This document shows, piece by piece, positions 25,004 through 32,738 of a stretch of 46,436 nt of DNA. The first letter of the stretch is position 1; each line of letters begins with the position of its first letter. This stretch comes from Actinomadura rubrisoli (lineage in GTDB: Bacteria; Actinomycetota; Actinomycetes; Streptosporangiales; Streptosporangiaceae): contig NZ_SMKU01000027.1 in the NCBI RefSeq assembly GCF_004349215.1, positions 1-46,436 on the forward strand, given 5' to 3'. The notes beneath the pieces are model-generated. The model had not been told where the DNA came from. It did not search any database and saw only the letters and a program-made list of their open reading frames with translations. The position numbers and the translations under genes were made by a program.

Positions 25004-26609
25004 GCAGGGACGTGCCCGTGGAGTGACCAGGCGCCAGGCACTGGGCATCGGCGGGGCGCTGGGGCTGACGGCGGTCACCGGGCTGTCGACCGCGGCCGGG
25101 CTGGCCCGCCGGCCGCCGGTCACCGGTGACGAACTGCGCAGCGCCGTGCCGCTGCCGCCCGCGTTCCAGGTGCCGCTGCCGATCCCCGCCGTGCTCGCGC
25201 CGGTCGGCACCTCGGGCGGTGCCGACCGTTACGAGATCACCCAGCGCGAGGCGGCCGTGGAGATCCTGCCCGGTATCAGGACGCCGATGTGGACGTACGG
25301 GGGGACCTTCCCGGGGCCGACGATCGAGTCGCGTCGCGGCCGTCCGATCACCGTGAGGCATCGCAACGAGCTGCCCGTCCCGACCGTCGTGCATCTGCAT
25401 GGCGGACGGACCCCGGCAAGCGCCGACGGGTACCCGACCGATCTCGTCCTGCCCGAGGGGTGGCCGGACGCCGCGCGCACCGGCCACGGCGGGCACGGCA
25501 TGGGCGGGCACGGCATGCACGATCCGCGGGCGGCGGTGACCAGGCTGACGCGGGACTACGCGTTCCCGCTGGACCAGCGGCCGACGCTGCTGTGGTACCA
25601 CGACCACCGGATGGACTTCACCGGCCCCGCGATCTGGCGGGGCCTCGCCGGACTGCACATCGTGCGCGACGACGCGGAGGACGCGCTCGGCCTGCCCGCG
25701 GGGCGGCGGGAGCTGCCCCTCATGATCGCGGATCGGGTGTTCGCCGCCGACGGCCGTCTCGACTACCCCGCGCTCGACCCGAGCCTGCGGGAGCGGCCGG
25801 GCGTTCGCGGGGCCTTTCTCGCCGGAGTCCTCGGGGACGTGATCCTGGTCAACGGCGCCCCGTGGCCCGTGCACGAGGTCGACGCGGCGCGGTACCGGCT
25901 GCGCATCCTGAACGCCTCGAACGCCAGGCACTACGAACTCGAAGCGGTCACGGGCGACGGGCGCCGGCTCGATCTCGTCCAGGTCGGCGCCGACCAGGGC
26001 CTGCTCGCGGCGCCGGTCACCCACCGGCTCCTGCCGATGGCGCCGGCCGAACGGTACGACGTGATCGTCGATTTCGCCGGCGTCCCGGTCGGCGGCCGCG
26101 TCCGGGTCGTCAACCGGCTGGGCTCCGGGCGCACCCGCGACGTGATGGCCTTCCGGGTCGCGCGCAAGGACACCGACAAGAGCCGCATCCCGCGCGTCCT
26201 CTCCAGGGATCTGCCGGCCTGGCGCCGGTCGGACGCCGCCAGGGTGCGCGAGATCTCCTTTCGCGCCGGACGGATGCACGGCGGTCATGGATGGCTGATC
26301 GACGGGAAGCCGTTCGACCCCGCCCGTACCGACGTGACCGTCCGTCTCGGTGAGGTCGAAGTGTGGCGGCTGGTCGCGGACGTGCACCATCCCGTCCACC
26401 TGCATCTGGTCGGCTTCCGCGTGCTCGCGCGCGGCGGCGGGCGGCCGCTGCCCCACGACGCGGGCCTCAAGGACACCGTGTCGTTGCGGCCGGGCGAGTC
26501 AGTGGAGATCATCACCCGTTTCGACGGCTATCGCGGGCGCTTTCTCTTCCACTGCCACAACGCCGAACACGAGGACATGGGAATGATGGCCAATCTTGAA
26601 ATCGTCTGA
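24996..26609 (+). CDS. Multicopper oxidase
   Basis: Three-cupredoxin laccase-like oxidase of the CotA/bilirubin oxidase/CueO group, 537 residues. All four copper-binding clusters are present: H-L-H-G-G near residue 133, W-Y-H-D-H-R near 200, H-P-V-H-L-H-L near 468 and H-C-H-N-A-E-H-E-D-M-G-M near 518 with the type 1 Cys, His and axial Met. The N-terminus has R-R-Q-A-L-G then a hydrophobic stretch, a Tat-type signal for export of folded copper enzyme. Between the second and third clusters (about 160-174) a short His/Met/Gly-rich loop (H-G-G-H-G-M-G-G-H-G-M-H) resembles copper-binding loops of cuprous oxidases. Co-transcribed with the flanking membrane protein and reductase. Confidence 0.94.
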   Translation: MSEQGRARGVTRRQALGIGGALGLTAVTGLSTAAGLARRPPVTGDELRSAVPLPPAFQVPLPIPAVLAPVGTSGGADRYEITQREAAVEILPGIRTPMWTYGGTFPGPTIESRRGRPITVRHRNELPVPTVVHLHGGRTPASADGYPTDLVLPEGWPDAARTGHGGHGMGGHGMHDPRAAVTRLTRDYAFPLDQRPTLLWYHDHRMDFTGPAIWRGLAGLHIVRDDAEDALGLPAGRRELPLMIADRVFAADGRLDYPALDPSLRERPGVRGAFLAGVLGDVILVNGAPWPVHEVDAARYRLRILNASNARHYELEAVTGDGRRLDLVQVGADQGLLAAPVTHRLLPMAPAERYDVIVDFAGVPVGGRVRVVNRLGSGRTRDVMAFRVARKDTDKSRIPRVLSRDLPAWRRSDAARVREISFRAGRMHGGHGWLIDGKPFDPARTDVTVRLGEVEVWRLVADVHHPVHLHLVGFRVLARGGGRPLPHDAGLKDTVSLRPGESVEIITRFDGYRGRFLFHCHNAEHEDMGMMANLEIV

Positions 26610-26631
26610 CGCCGCGCATTAAGGAGCAATC

Positions 26632-27879
26632 ATGTCCGCCGATCCTGGCATCGTCATTGTTGGAGCAAGTCTCGCCGGAGCCAAAGCGGCGCAGGCACTT
26701 CGTCTCGACCACGGTTATGACCGCCCGATCACGCTTGTCGGCGACGAGCCTCATCTGCCGTACGAGCGTCCCGCGCTGTCCAAGGGCTACCTCCTCGGCA
26801 CCACCGAGACCCGGGAACTCGACGTCCTGGAGCCGCGGTTCTATTCCGACCAGGACATCACCCTCGCCCTGGGCGCCCCGGCGACCGTCCTCGACCTCGA
26901 TGCCCGGCGGGTGCGGACCGCCGGCGCCGCCGAGTTCGCGTTCTCGCGGGTGCTGATCGCCACGGGCTCCCGTGCCGGGAACCTCCAGGTGCCGGGCGCC
27001 GGCCTCGTCGGGGTCCACTACCTGCGCGACCGCGATGACAGCGAGCACCTTGGCGAGGCCCTGCGCGCAGCCGACCACGTCGTCATCGTCGGCGCCGGAT
27101 GGCTCGGCTCCGAGCTCGCCGCCGCCAGCCATGCCCTCGGCAACCGCACCACCGTCATCGACCCGCTGCCCACGCCGCTGTACACCGTGCTGGGCGACGA
27201 GATCGGCGGGCTGTTCGCGCGCCGGCACCGCGACCACGGCGTCGACCTGCTCACCGGCGACGGCGTCGAGGCCGTCCTCGGCACGCACGCCGTCGAGGCC
27301 GTCCGAACGATCAAGGGCCGCCGGATCCCCGCCGACCTCGTCATCGTCGGCGTCGGCGCCGTCCCCAACACCGAGCTCGCCGAGGCTGCGGGCCTGCGCG
27401 TCGACGGCGGCATCCTCGCCGACCGGCACCTGCGCACCTCGCACCCGGCGGCCGTGGCCGCGGGCGACGTCGCCCGCCACCAGCATCCGCGCTACCTGAA
27501 TCCCGTACGGATCGAGCACTGGGACAATGCCGTGGTCCACGGCACCGCCGCCGCGGCCACCCTGCTCGACAAGCCCGTGACGATCGATCACGTGCCCTAT
27601 TTCTTCTCGACCCAGTACGGCTCCACGCTCGAATACGTCGGGTACCCGACGCGCTGGGACCGCGTCGTCACCCGCGGCGAACCCGATGCCCCCGGATTCA
27701 CCGCCTTCTGGCTCGACGGCGCGACGCCCGTGGCCGCCATGACCATCGACAACTGGGGCGCCGCCGACCATCTCCGCGCCCTCGTCGCCGCCGCGCACCC
27801 CGCCGACCCGCGACGGCTCGCCGACGCCGGAACACCACTGCCGGATCTCCTGCCGAGCGCGCCGAGCCGCGCACTCTGA
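26632..27879 (+). CDS. FAD-dependent ferredoxin reductase-like oxidoreductase
   Basis: Pyridine nucleotide-disulfide oxidoreductase-fold flavoprotein of the rhodocoxin/putidaredoxin reductase type, 415 residues. FAD motif I-V-I-V-G-A-S-L-A-G near residue 7, Y-E-R-P-A-L-S-K near 43, NAD motif V-I-V-G-A-G-W-L-G-S-E near 152 and A-A-G-D-V-A near 280, with the reductase C-terminal domain from ~320. It moves electrons from NAD(P)H to a ferredoxin or other acceptor. AAGGAG stands 6 nt before ATG 26632, and only 22 bp separates it from the oxidase, so it belongs to the same operon. No ferredoxin or P450 gene is adjacent, leaving its partner open. Confidence 0.92.
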   Translation: MSADPGIVIVGASLAGAKAAQALRLDHGYDRPITLVGDEPHLPYERPALSKGYLLGTTETRELDVLEPRFYSDQDITLALGAPATVLDLDARRVRTAGAAEFAFSRVLIATGSRAGNLQVPGAGLVGVHYLRDRDDSEHLGEALRAADHVVIVGAGWLGSELAAASHALGNRTTVIDPLPTPLYTVLGDEIGGLFARRHRDHGVDLLTGDGVEAVLGTHAVEAVRTIKGRRIPADLVIVGVGAVPNTELAEAAGLRVDGGILADRHLRTSHPAAVAAGDVARHQHPRYLNPVRIEHWDNAVVHGTAAAATLLDKPVTIDHVPYFFSTQYGSTLEYVGYPTRWDRVVTRGEPDAPGFTAFWLDGATPVAAMTIDNWGAADHLRALVAAAHPADPRRLADAGTPLPDLLPSAPSRAL

Positions 27880-27981
27880 ACGGTGTGCCATGGCCGACGT
27901 CTGCCCGCCGACAGCCACCGAGGCCTGGGGAGTCGTCGACGTCTGCTCACGGCTGCGGCAACTCGGCCACGTACAGGGAGA

Positions 27982-28007
27982 GGGGCTCCCGGCGAACCGG
28001 GAGCCCC
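27982..28007 (-). terminator. UUCG-tetraloop terminator of the S1 protease gene
   Basis: GGGGCTCCCGG (27982-27992) and CCGGGAGCCCC (27997-28007) pair perfectly; on the minus strand the loop is TTCG, a very stable tetraloop. It lies 13 bp beyond the protease stop and may also stop transcripts of the convergent reductase operon. Confidence 0.85.
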
Positions 28008-28019
28008 ACGGGAGCCGGG

Positions 28020-29078
28020 TTACTTGAGGGTGAGGCCGCCGGCCTGGAGTGCCTCGTCCAGCGGCTGGAAGTAGGACTGGTAGTTGGCCCGGCAGGCGCC
28101 GGTGGTGCCGCCGGAGACGATCCCGACCGCGGTGGTGCCGCTCTGCAGCGAGCCGCCGCTGTCACCGGGCTGGGTGCAGGCGGTGGTCTCGATCAGGCCG
28201 GTGACCGTGCCCTCCTGGTAGTTGACCGTGCGGTCGTAGCCGCGGATCGTCCCGGAGGTCGTGCCGGTCGTGGAGCCCTTCTTCTGGATCTGGGAGCCGA
28301 CCGCCGGACGGCCGACCGTGGTCAGCTGGGCGTTGTTGTTCTGCAACGAGGTGTTGGTCACCTGAATCGTGCCGTAGTCGTTGCCGGGGAAGCTGCTGAC
28401 GTCCCGGCTGCCGATGCTCTGGCCGTCCCTGGTCGTCCAGGTGGCGTACGCCTTGGTGCAGTGCCCGGCGGTGACGAGGTAGTCCGTCCCGCCCTTGACG
28501 CCGATGGCCGAGACCGAGCACCGCGCGCCGCCGGAGATGATCGCGTCGCCGGGCGCGACCATCGGGCGCGGTGCGGCCGGCACGCGCTTGATCTGGACGG
28601 TCTTGCCCATGGACGTGGCGCGCTTCACGAACGCCTTGGTGGCGGCGTCGTTGTCGCTCTTCGGCACACTCACGACGACGGTGTTGGAGACGACGTCGAT
28701 GCCCCAGGTCAGCCCGACGGCGCCCTTGGTCCCGGCGAGGCGGTCGAGCCTGGTCTTGGAGTCGGTCAGCGGGCGGATGCCGTGATCGACGATCCGGGCC
28801 TTGGCGCCGGCGGCCGTGACCTGCCGGGCGGCGGCCGCGCTGGTGACGTTGACGACGAGGTTTCCCGTGCCGTCGATGTAGGAGCCCGCGTGCTGGGAGC
28901 CGAGCCGGCCGGTCAGCCGGTCGGCCAGCTTCTCCTGCGGGAGCTGGGCCTGCCGGACGGTTCCGGCCGAGTGCGTGTCGGCCGTCGCGGAAACGGTCCC
29001 GAACGCAGGGAGGGTGATCAGCGCCGCGGCACTCAGCAGTGGGGTGGCCACGCGTTTCAGGTGCATTCCACGGTTCAC
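28020..29078 (-). CDS. Secreted streptogrisin-type S1 protease with propeptide
   Basis: Chymotrypsin-fold extracellular protease of the alpha-lytic/streptogrisin group, 352 residues: signal peptide (L-L-S-A-A-A-L-I-T-L-P-A-F-G), an alpha-lytic-type prodomain up to about residue 170 that aids folding and is cleaved, then the mature enzyme starting near D-A-I-I-S-G-G-A-R-C. Catalytic His in L-V-T-A-G-H-C, Asp in G-N-D-Y-G-T-I, Ser in Q-P-G-D-S-G-G-S. Disulfide cysteines are paired as in the family. GTG 29078 follows GGTGG at 8 nt; ATG 29066 is an alternative start 4 codons in. Divergent from a second S1 protease across 400 bp. Confidence 0.93.
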   Translation of the reverse strand: MNRGMHLKRVATPLLSAAALITLPAFGTVSATADTHSAGTVRQAQLPQEKLADRLTGRLGSQHAGSYIDGTGNLVVNVTSAAAARQVTAAGAKARIVDHGIRPLTDSKTRLDRLAGTKGAVGLTWGIDVVSNTVVVSVPKSDNDAATKAFVKRATSMGKTVQIKRVPAAPRPMVAPGDAIISGGARCSVSAIGVKGGTDYLVTAGHCTKAYATWTTRDGQSIGSRDVSSFPGNDYGTIQVTNTSLQNNNAQLTTVGRPAVGSQIQKKGSTTGTTSGTIRGYDRTVNYQEGTVTGLIETTACTQPGDSGGSLQSGTTAVGIVSGGTTGACRANYQSYFQPLDEALQAGGLTLK

Positions 29079-29479
29079 TCTGGTCCACCTTTCGCCACCG
29101 ATCGCCGGTAGGCGTGGGCGGCAACTCGGGTTGCGGGGGGCACGCGCCTGACCACGCGAACCCGCCGGTGCGGGCCCGCGTGAAAGATGACGTGTGACAG
29201 TAAGGTACGTCGGCGAGCTGTCAGTAACCAGCTTTAAGCCACAACTGAAATTTCAGTGCATTATCAATGCGCACAATCGCCGAAGGCCCGCGCCGATATC
29301 AGGCGAAAAGCGCCAGGCCATGCGCTCCGTATAGCCCGCTGTACCGGAAATCGGCGCGCTGGCTGGATCGTCCGCACGCGCCCGGGCTCCTAGCGTCGAG
29401 ACGCACGATCATCAACGGATGGTCGCCTTGTCCGGGAGCCGAACGCGTTTCCTCCGCTCCCGCCCTTTCAGGAGGATCT
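29079..29479. promoter_or_regulatory. Divergent regulatory region between two protease genes
   Basis: Holds no credible gene. It includes two adjacent dyads at 29244-29270, paired words GTGACAGTAAGG and CTGTCAGTAACC around 29190-29230, and an unusually AT-rich core (29220-29280), so promoters of both genes probably lie here. CAGGAGG at 29470 serves the plus-strand gene. Confidence 0.5.
29244..29270. promoter_or_regulatory. Twin palindromes, operator candidates
   Basis: ACTGAAATTTCAGT (29244-29257) is a perfect 14-bp palindrome, directly followed by GCATT-ATC-AATGC (29258-29270), a second perfect dyad. They lie in the AT-rich centre of the divergent protease region. Confidence 0.6.
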
Positions 29480-30364
29480 GTGAGCTCAAGAACGTCCATC
29501 ACCACGAGGGCCGCCGCAGGAGGGACGGCCGCCGCGCGCTCTCTCCGCCTGGCCTTGGCCGCGTCCGCCGTGGCGCTGCTGTGGCTCGGCCTGACCGCGC
29601 CGTCCGCTCTGGCCGAACCCGTCCCGCCCCGGCCCGGCGGCACCGCGTCCACCATGATCATCGGTGGGGAGGACGCGACCGGCCCGTACTCGTTCATGGT
29701 GTCGCTGCAGACCCGGGAGGGGCACTTCTGCGGGGGCAGCCTGATCACCAGCCAATGGGTGGTGACCGCCCGGCATTGCTGGGACGTCAGGAAGCCCGAG
29801 GACGCTCAGCTGCGCATCGGCAGCCTCCGCAAGGACCAAGGCGGGACCACCCGCCGGATTGAGCGGCTCGTCGCGCACCCCGAGGGCGACTCGGCGACCC
29901 ACGACATCGCGCTGCTCAAGCTCGACCGGCCCGTGTCCGGCGCGCCGGTCCCGCTGGACGTCCGGCGGCCCGCCGGTACCCCGGTGCGGCTGCTGGGATG
30001 GGGATGCGCCAGCGTGGGCTGCGGCCTGGAGGACCAGCCCGTGGTGCTGCAGCAGCTCGACTCGGCGATCCGGCAGCCCGACGCCTGCACCAACATCGTG
30101 AGGCCCATGGATCCGGCCTCCGAGGTCTGCACCGGGAACCCCGAGACCAAGGCCGGTCCCTGCTTCGGCGACTCCGGCGGGCCGCTGCTGCGCCGCACGG
30201 CCGCCGGCTGGAAGCTCATCGGCGCGTTCAGCCGGGTCAGGGTCGCGCCCCCGGACCCCGGCGAGCCCAACGAGCCCCCGAACTGCCGCAGCGGGATGGG
30301 CATCTACACCGACGTCCCCGCACACCGGGAATGGATCAACAGCGTGATCTCGTCCGCGGCCTAG
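29480..30364 (+). CDS. Secreted trypsin-like serine protease, S1A
   Basis: 294-residue chymotrypsin-fold protease. Signal region L-A-L-A-A-S-A-V-A-L-L-W-L-G-L with cleavage near S-A-L-A. The mature N-terminus I-I-G-G-E-D-A is the activation site of trypsin-like enzymes. Catalytic His in V-V-T-A-R-H-C (Arg replaces the usual Ala), Asp in H-D-I-A-L-L, Ser in C-F-G-D-S-G-G-P. The C-terminus ends in the expected W-I-N-S-V-I helix. GTG 29480 follows CAGGAGG; the longer upstream frame from 29267 is leader DNA. Divergent from the streptogrisin-type gene; a large hairpin follows. Confidence 0.93.
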   Translation: MSSRTSITTRAAAGGTAAARSLRLALAASAVALLWLGLTAPSALAEPVPPRPGGTASTMIIGGEDATGPYSFMVSLQTREGHFCGGSLITSQWVVTARHCWDVRKPEDAQLRIGSLRKDQGGTTRRIERLVAHPEGDSATHDIALLKLDRPVSGAPVPLDVRRPAGTPVRLLGWGCASVGCGLEDQPVVLQQLDSAIRQPDACTNIVRPMDPASEVCTGNPETKAGPCFGDSGGPLLRRTAAGWKLIGAFSRVRVAPPDPGEPNEPPNCRSGMGIYTDVPAHREWINSVISSAA

Positions 30365-30400
30365 AAGACCCTCGCGGGGGCACTGGCCGCACGCCCGGTT

Positions 30401-30436
30401 CCCCCGGCTGGTCGTCCTCCGGACGCCAGCTGGGGG
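30401..30436 (+). terminator. Long-stem terminator after trypsin-like gene
   Basis: CCCCCGGCTGG / CCAGCTGGGGG outer stem (one G-T pair) continues, past a bulged T, into CGTCC / GGACG with loop TCC. About 16 paired bases. Confidence 0.8.
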
Positions 30437-30454
30437 AGTGTCAGAGGGGCAGGC

Positions 30455-30467
30455 TACGGTCGCGGGT
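30455..30467 (+). promoter_or_regulatory. Candidate leaderless -10 element for VOC gene
   Basis: TACGGT (30455-30460) lies 7 nt before ATG 30468, the same hexamer and spacing as before the YihY gene. No ribosome-binding site precedes the ATG. Confidence 0.5.
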
Positions 30468-30848
30468 ATGGAGGAGTATGCGGTACCCATACTGCCCAGC
30501 CGGGATCTGGACGAGACCCTTGGCTTCTATGCGCGGCTCGGGTTCGAGGCGCGCGGGTCGTGGCCGGAGCACGGATACCTGATCGTGGTCCGGGGGAGCG
30601 TGGAGTTGCATTTCTCGCGCGAGTCCGACCACGATCCGCTGACCACGGCCGCCAGTTGCTATGTGAACGTCCGTGACGCGGACGCCCTGTACCGCGCATG
30701 GGACGAGATCGGGGTGGCCACCGACCCGGCCACGGGGAGCCGACTGGTGGCGCCTGTCGACACCGATTACGGGATGCGGGAATTCGCGCTCGTGGACGGC
30801 AGCGGGAACCTGTTGCGCATCGGCAGCTCGCTCTCGTCCGATTCCTGA
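30468..30848 (+). CDS. VOC-family protein (glyoxalase/bleomycin-resistance type)
   Basis: 126-residue vicinal-oxygen-chelate protein most like bleomycin-binding resistance proteins: V-P-I-L-P-S-R-D-L-D-E-T-L-G-F-Y at the N-terminus, V-E-L-H-F near 45 and D-T-D-Y-G-M-R-E-F-A-L-V-D-G-S-G-N-L (two beta-alpha-beta modules) near the end. Bleomycin-type members bind the drug rather than catalyse; no antibiotic cluster is seen here, so the substrate is open. ATG 30468 (M-E-E-Y-A-V) is chosen over an in-frame upstream ATG-like start at 30438 by the -10 spacing and family N-terminus. Confidence 0.88.
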   Translation: MEEYAVPILPSRDLDETLGFYARLGFEARGSWPEHGYLIVVRGSVELHFSRESDHDPLTTAASCYVNVRDADALYRAWDEIGVATDPATGSRLVAPVDTDYGMREFALVDGSGNLLRIGSSLSSDS

Positions 30849-30925
30849 CGCGGTCTCCAGCCACGTCTCCCGTCGTCGACGACGACTGGGCCCCCTGGAC
30901 GCCACTGCGCGGCTCGCGACGGCGG

Positions 30926-30937
30926 TAGTTTCTATAG
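30926..30937 (+). promoter_or_regulatory. Candidate leaderless -10 element for adenosine deaminase
   Basis: TAGTTT (30926-30931) is 6 nt before ATG 30938; no Shine-Dalgarno sequence is present. Confidence 0.45.
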
Positions 30938-32029
30938 ATGAGCGATCGGCCCACACTGGACGACATCCGGCGCGCACCGAAGGTGCTGCTGCACGATCAT
31001 CTCGACGGAGGGGTGCGCCCCGCCACCATCGTGGATCTGGCCCGGGAGACCGGGTACGGGGATCTGCCGACCATGGACGCCGACAACCTGCGGACATGGT
31101 TCACCGAGGCGTCGAACTCCGGGTCGCTGGAACGGTACCTGGAGACGTTCTCCCACACGGTGGGGGTCATGCAGTCCGCCGAGGCGCTGTCCAGGGTCGC
31201 CTACGAGTGCGCCGAGGACCTGGCCAAGGACGGGGTCGTCTACGCGGAGGTCCGGTACGCGCCCGAGCAGCACGTCAGCGCCGGGCTGACGCTGGAGCAG
31301 GTCGTGGAGGCCGTCCTGGACGGGTTCGCGCGCGGGCGCCGCGAGCACGGGATCCGGGTCGGGGCGCTGGTGACGGCGATGCGGCACCAGGCGCGGAGCA
31401 TGGAGATCGCGGAGCTGGCCGTCCGGTACCGGGACGCCGGGGTCGTCGGGTTCGACATCGCGGGGGCCGAGGCCGGGTACCCGCCCACCAGGCACCTGGA
31501 CGCGTTCGAGTACCTGCAGCGGGAGAACGCGCACTTCACCATCCACGCGGGCGAGGGGTTCGGGCTGCCGTCGATCTGGCAGGCGATCCAGTGGTGCGGC
31601 GCGGATCGGCTGGGGCACGGGGTCCGGATCATCGACGACATCGAGGTGGACGGGGGGACGCCGAGGCTCGGACGGCTCGCCGACTACGTGCGGGACAAGC
31701 GGATCCCGCTGGAGATGTGCCCCACGTCCAACATCCAGACGGGGGCGGCCAAGTCGATCGAGGAGCACCCGATCGGGCTGCTGCGGCGGCTGAGCTTCCG
31801 CGTGACGGTGAACACCGACAACCGGCTGATGAGCGGGACGACGCTGTCGGAGGAGTTCGCGAAGCTCGTCGACGCGTTCGGATACGGGTGGGACGACCTC
31901 CAGTGGTTCACGGTGAACGCGATGAAGTCGGCGTTCGCGCCGTTCACCGACCGGCTCGAACTGATCAATGGGGTGATCAAGCCCGGTTTCGCCCAGCTCA
32001 AGTGGAGCGGTGCCCGTCCACTGGCATGA
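30938..32029 (+). CDS. add: Adenosine deaminase
   Basis: Zinc amidohydrolase converting adenosine and deoxyadenosine to inosine and deoxyinosine. Metal and catalytic residues are visible: the H-D-H-L-D-G-G-V motif near residue 16, H-A-G-E-G near 205, G-H-G-V-R-I near 228 and [10 protein letters not shown] near 288. Length 363 is normal. It supplies inosine to the purine nucleoside phosphorylase 3 kb downstream and belongs functionally with the nucleoside importer 18-23 kb upstream. The start is supported by the -10-like hexamer. The next gene begins 7 bp after the stop. Confidence 0.96.
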   Translation: MSDRPTLDDIRRAPKVLLHDHLDGGVRPATIVDLARETGYGDLPTMDADNLRTWFTEASNSGSLERYLETFSHTVGVMQSAEALSRVAYECAEDLAKDGVVYAEVRYAPEQHVSAGLTLEQVVEAVLDGFARGRREHGIRVGALVTAMRHQARSMEIAELAVRYRDAGVVGFDIAGAEAGYPPTRHLDAFEYLQRENAHFTIHAGEGFGLPSIWQAIQWCGADRLGHGVRIIDDIEVDGGTPRLGRLADYVRDKRIPLEMCPTSNIQTGAAKSIEEHPIGLLRRLSFRVTVNTDNRLMSGTTLSEEFAKLVDAFGYGWDDLQWFTVNAMKSAFAPFTDRLELINGVIKPGFAQLKWSGARPLA

Positions 32030-32036
32030 TCGTGCC

Positions 32037-32681
32037 ATGACCATTCGTTCCACCGGCGGGCGCGTCGCCGCGTACGCCTGGCTGGTGTTCGCCGCGCTCA
32101 ACCTGGCGGATCTGGCGTTCGGCCTCACCGGCGACACCCACTACAACCTGACGACGGCGACCATCGCGGTTCTGCTGCTGCTCGGCTGCGGGCTCGCGTA
32201 CGCCATGGGCCTGCGGCCGGCGATCCTGGGGGACGAGGAGGCGGTCACGCTCCGCAACCCTCTGCGGGACGTGCGGGCGCCGTGGCGTGCCGTCCGGGAG
32301 ATCCAGGGGACGCACGCGGTGGTGGTGCGGTTCGCCGGGCCGGACGGGGCGGAGCTGAAAGCGCGGGCGTGGGTGCACCAGACCTCGCCGCGCGCCCAGG
32401 CCAAGGCGGAGGCGCGCGCGCGGCGGGACGAGGGGAGCAAGGTGCCCGGCGCCCATCTGAAGGGCCGGACACCGGCGGCGTACGCGGCGCAGCAGCTGAA
32501 CGAGATCCGCGACCGTCACCGTCCGCGGACGAGGTCGGGCGCGCCGGACAAGGCCGCGGCCGCCAAGGCGGATGCCTCGTCCACCACCGGGACGATCTCG
32601 TGGGCCCTCCCGGCCCTGGCGTCGCTGGCGATCCCGCTGGTGGCGCTGGTCGTGCTGGCGGTCGCGGCCCTCGTCAACTGA
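32037..32681 (+). CDS. PH-domain membrane protein
   Basis: 214-residue actinomycete membrane protein: two N-terminal helices (A-Y-A-W-L-V-F-A-A-L and T-I-A-V-L-L-L-L-G-C-G-L-A-Y), then a bacterial PH-like domain (E-E-A-V-T-L-R-N-P-L-R-D-V-R-A-P-W-R-A-V-R-E-I), a charged Ala/Lys/Arg region and a C-terminal helix (A-S-L-A-I-P-L-V-A-L-V-V-L). Such proteins sit next to salvage genes in many actinomycetes, but their role is not known. ATG 32037 is used; GTG 32010 would overlap add and adds a non-family peptide. Likely co-transcribed with add. Confidence 0.82.
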   Translation: MTIRSTGGRVAAYAWLVFAALNLADLAFGLTGDTHYNLTTATIAVLLLLGCGLAYAMGLRPAILGDEEAVTLRNPLRDVRAPWRAVREIQGTHAVVVRFAGPDGAELKARAWVHQTSPRAQAKAEARARRDEGSKVPGAHLKGRTPAAYAAQQLNEIRDRHRPRTRSGAPDKAAAAKADASSTTGTISWALPALASLAIPLVALVVLAVAALVN

Positions 32682-32713
32682 GCGCGAGGCCCGCCGTGAA
32701 CCGAGCGGGAGTC

Positions 32714-32730
32714 CCCTCGTCAGCCGAGGG
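32714..32730. terminator. Small hairpin between convergent genes
   Basis: CCCTCG (32714-32719), 5-nt loop, CGAGGG (32725-32730), lying between the PH-protein gene and the mutase gene. Modest stem, possible bidirectional terminator. Confidence 0.4.
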
Positions 32731-32738
32731 AGTCGTCG

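Noticed and set aside
27890..28024. Short plus frame starting M-A-D-V-C-P-P-T
   Set aside because: Runs through the protease terminator hairpin; no ribosome-binding site and no homology seen.
27099..29111. 670-codon plus-strand frame
   Set aside because: Overlaps the reductase gene in another frame and lies antisense to the S1 protease.
29267..29479. 71-residue upstream extension of the trypsin-like protease
   Set aside because: GTG 29480 has CAGGAGG and begins a proper signal peptide; the extension is leader DNA with palindromes.
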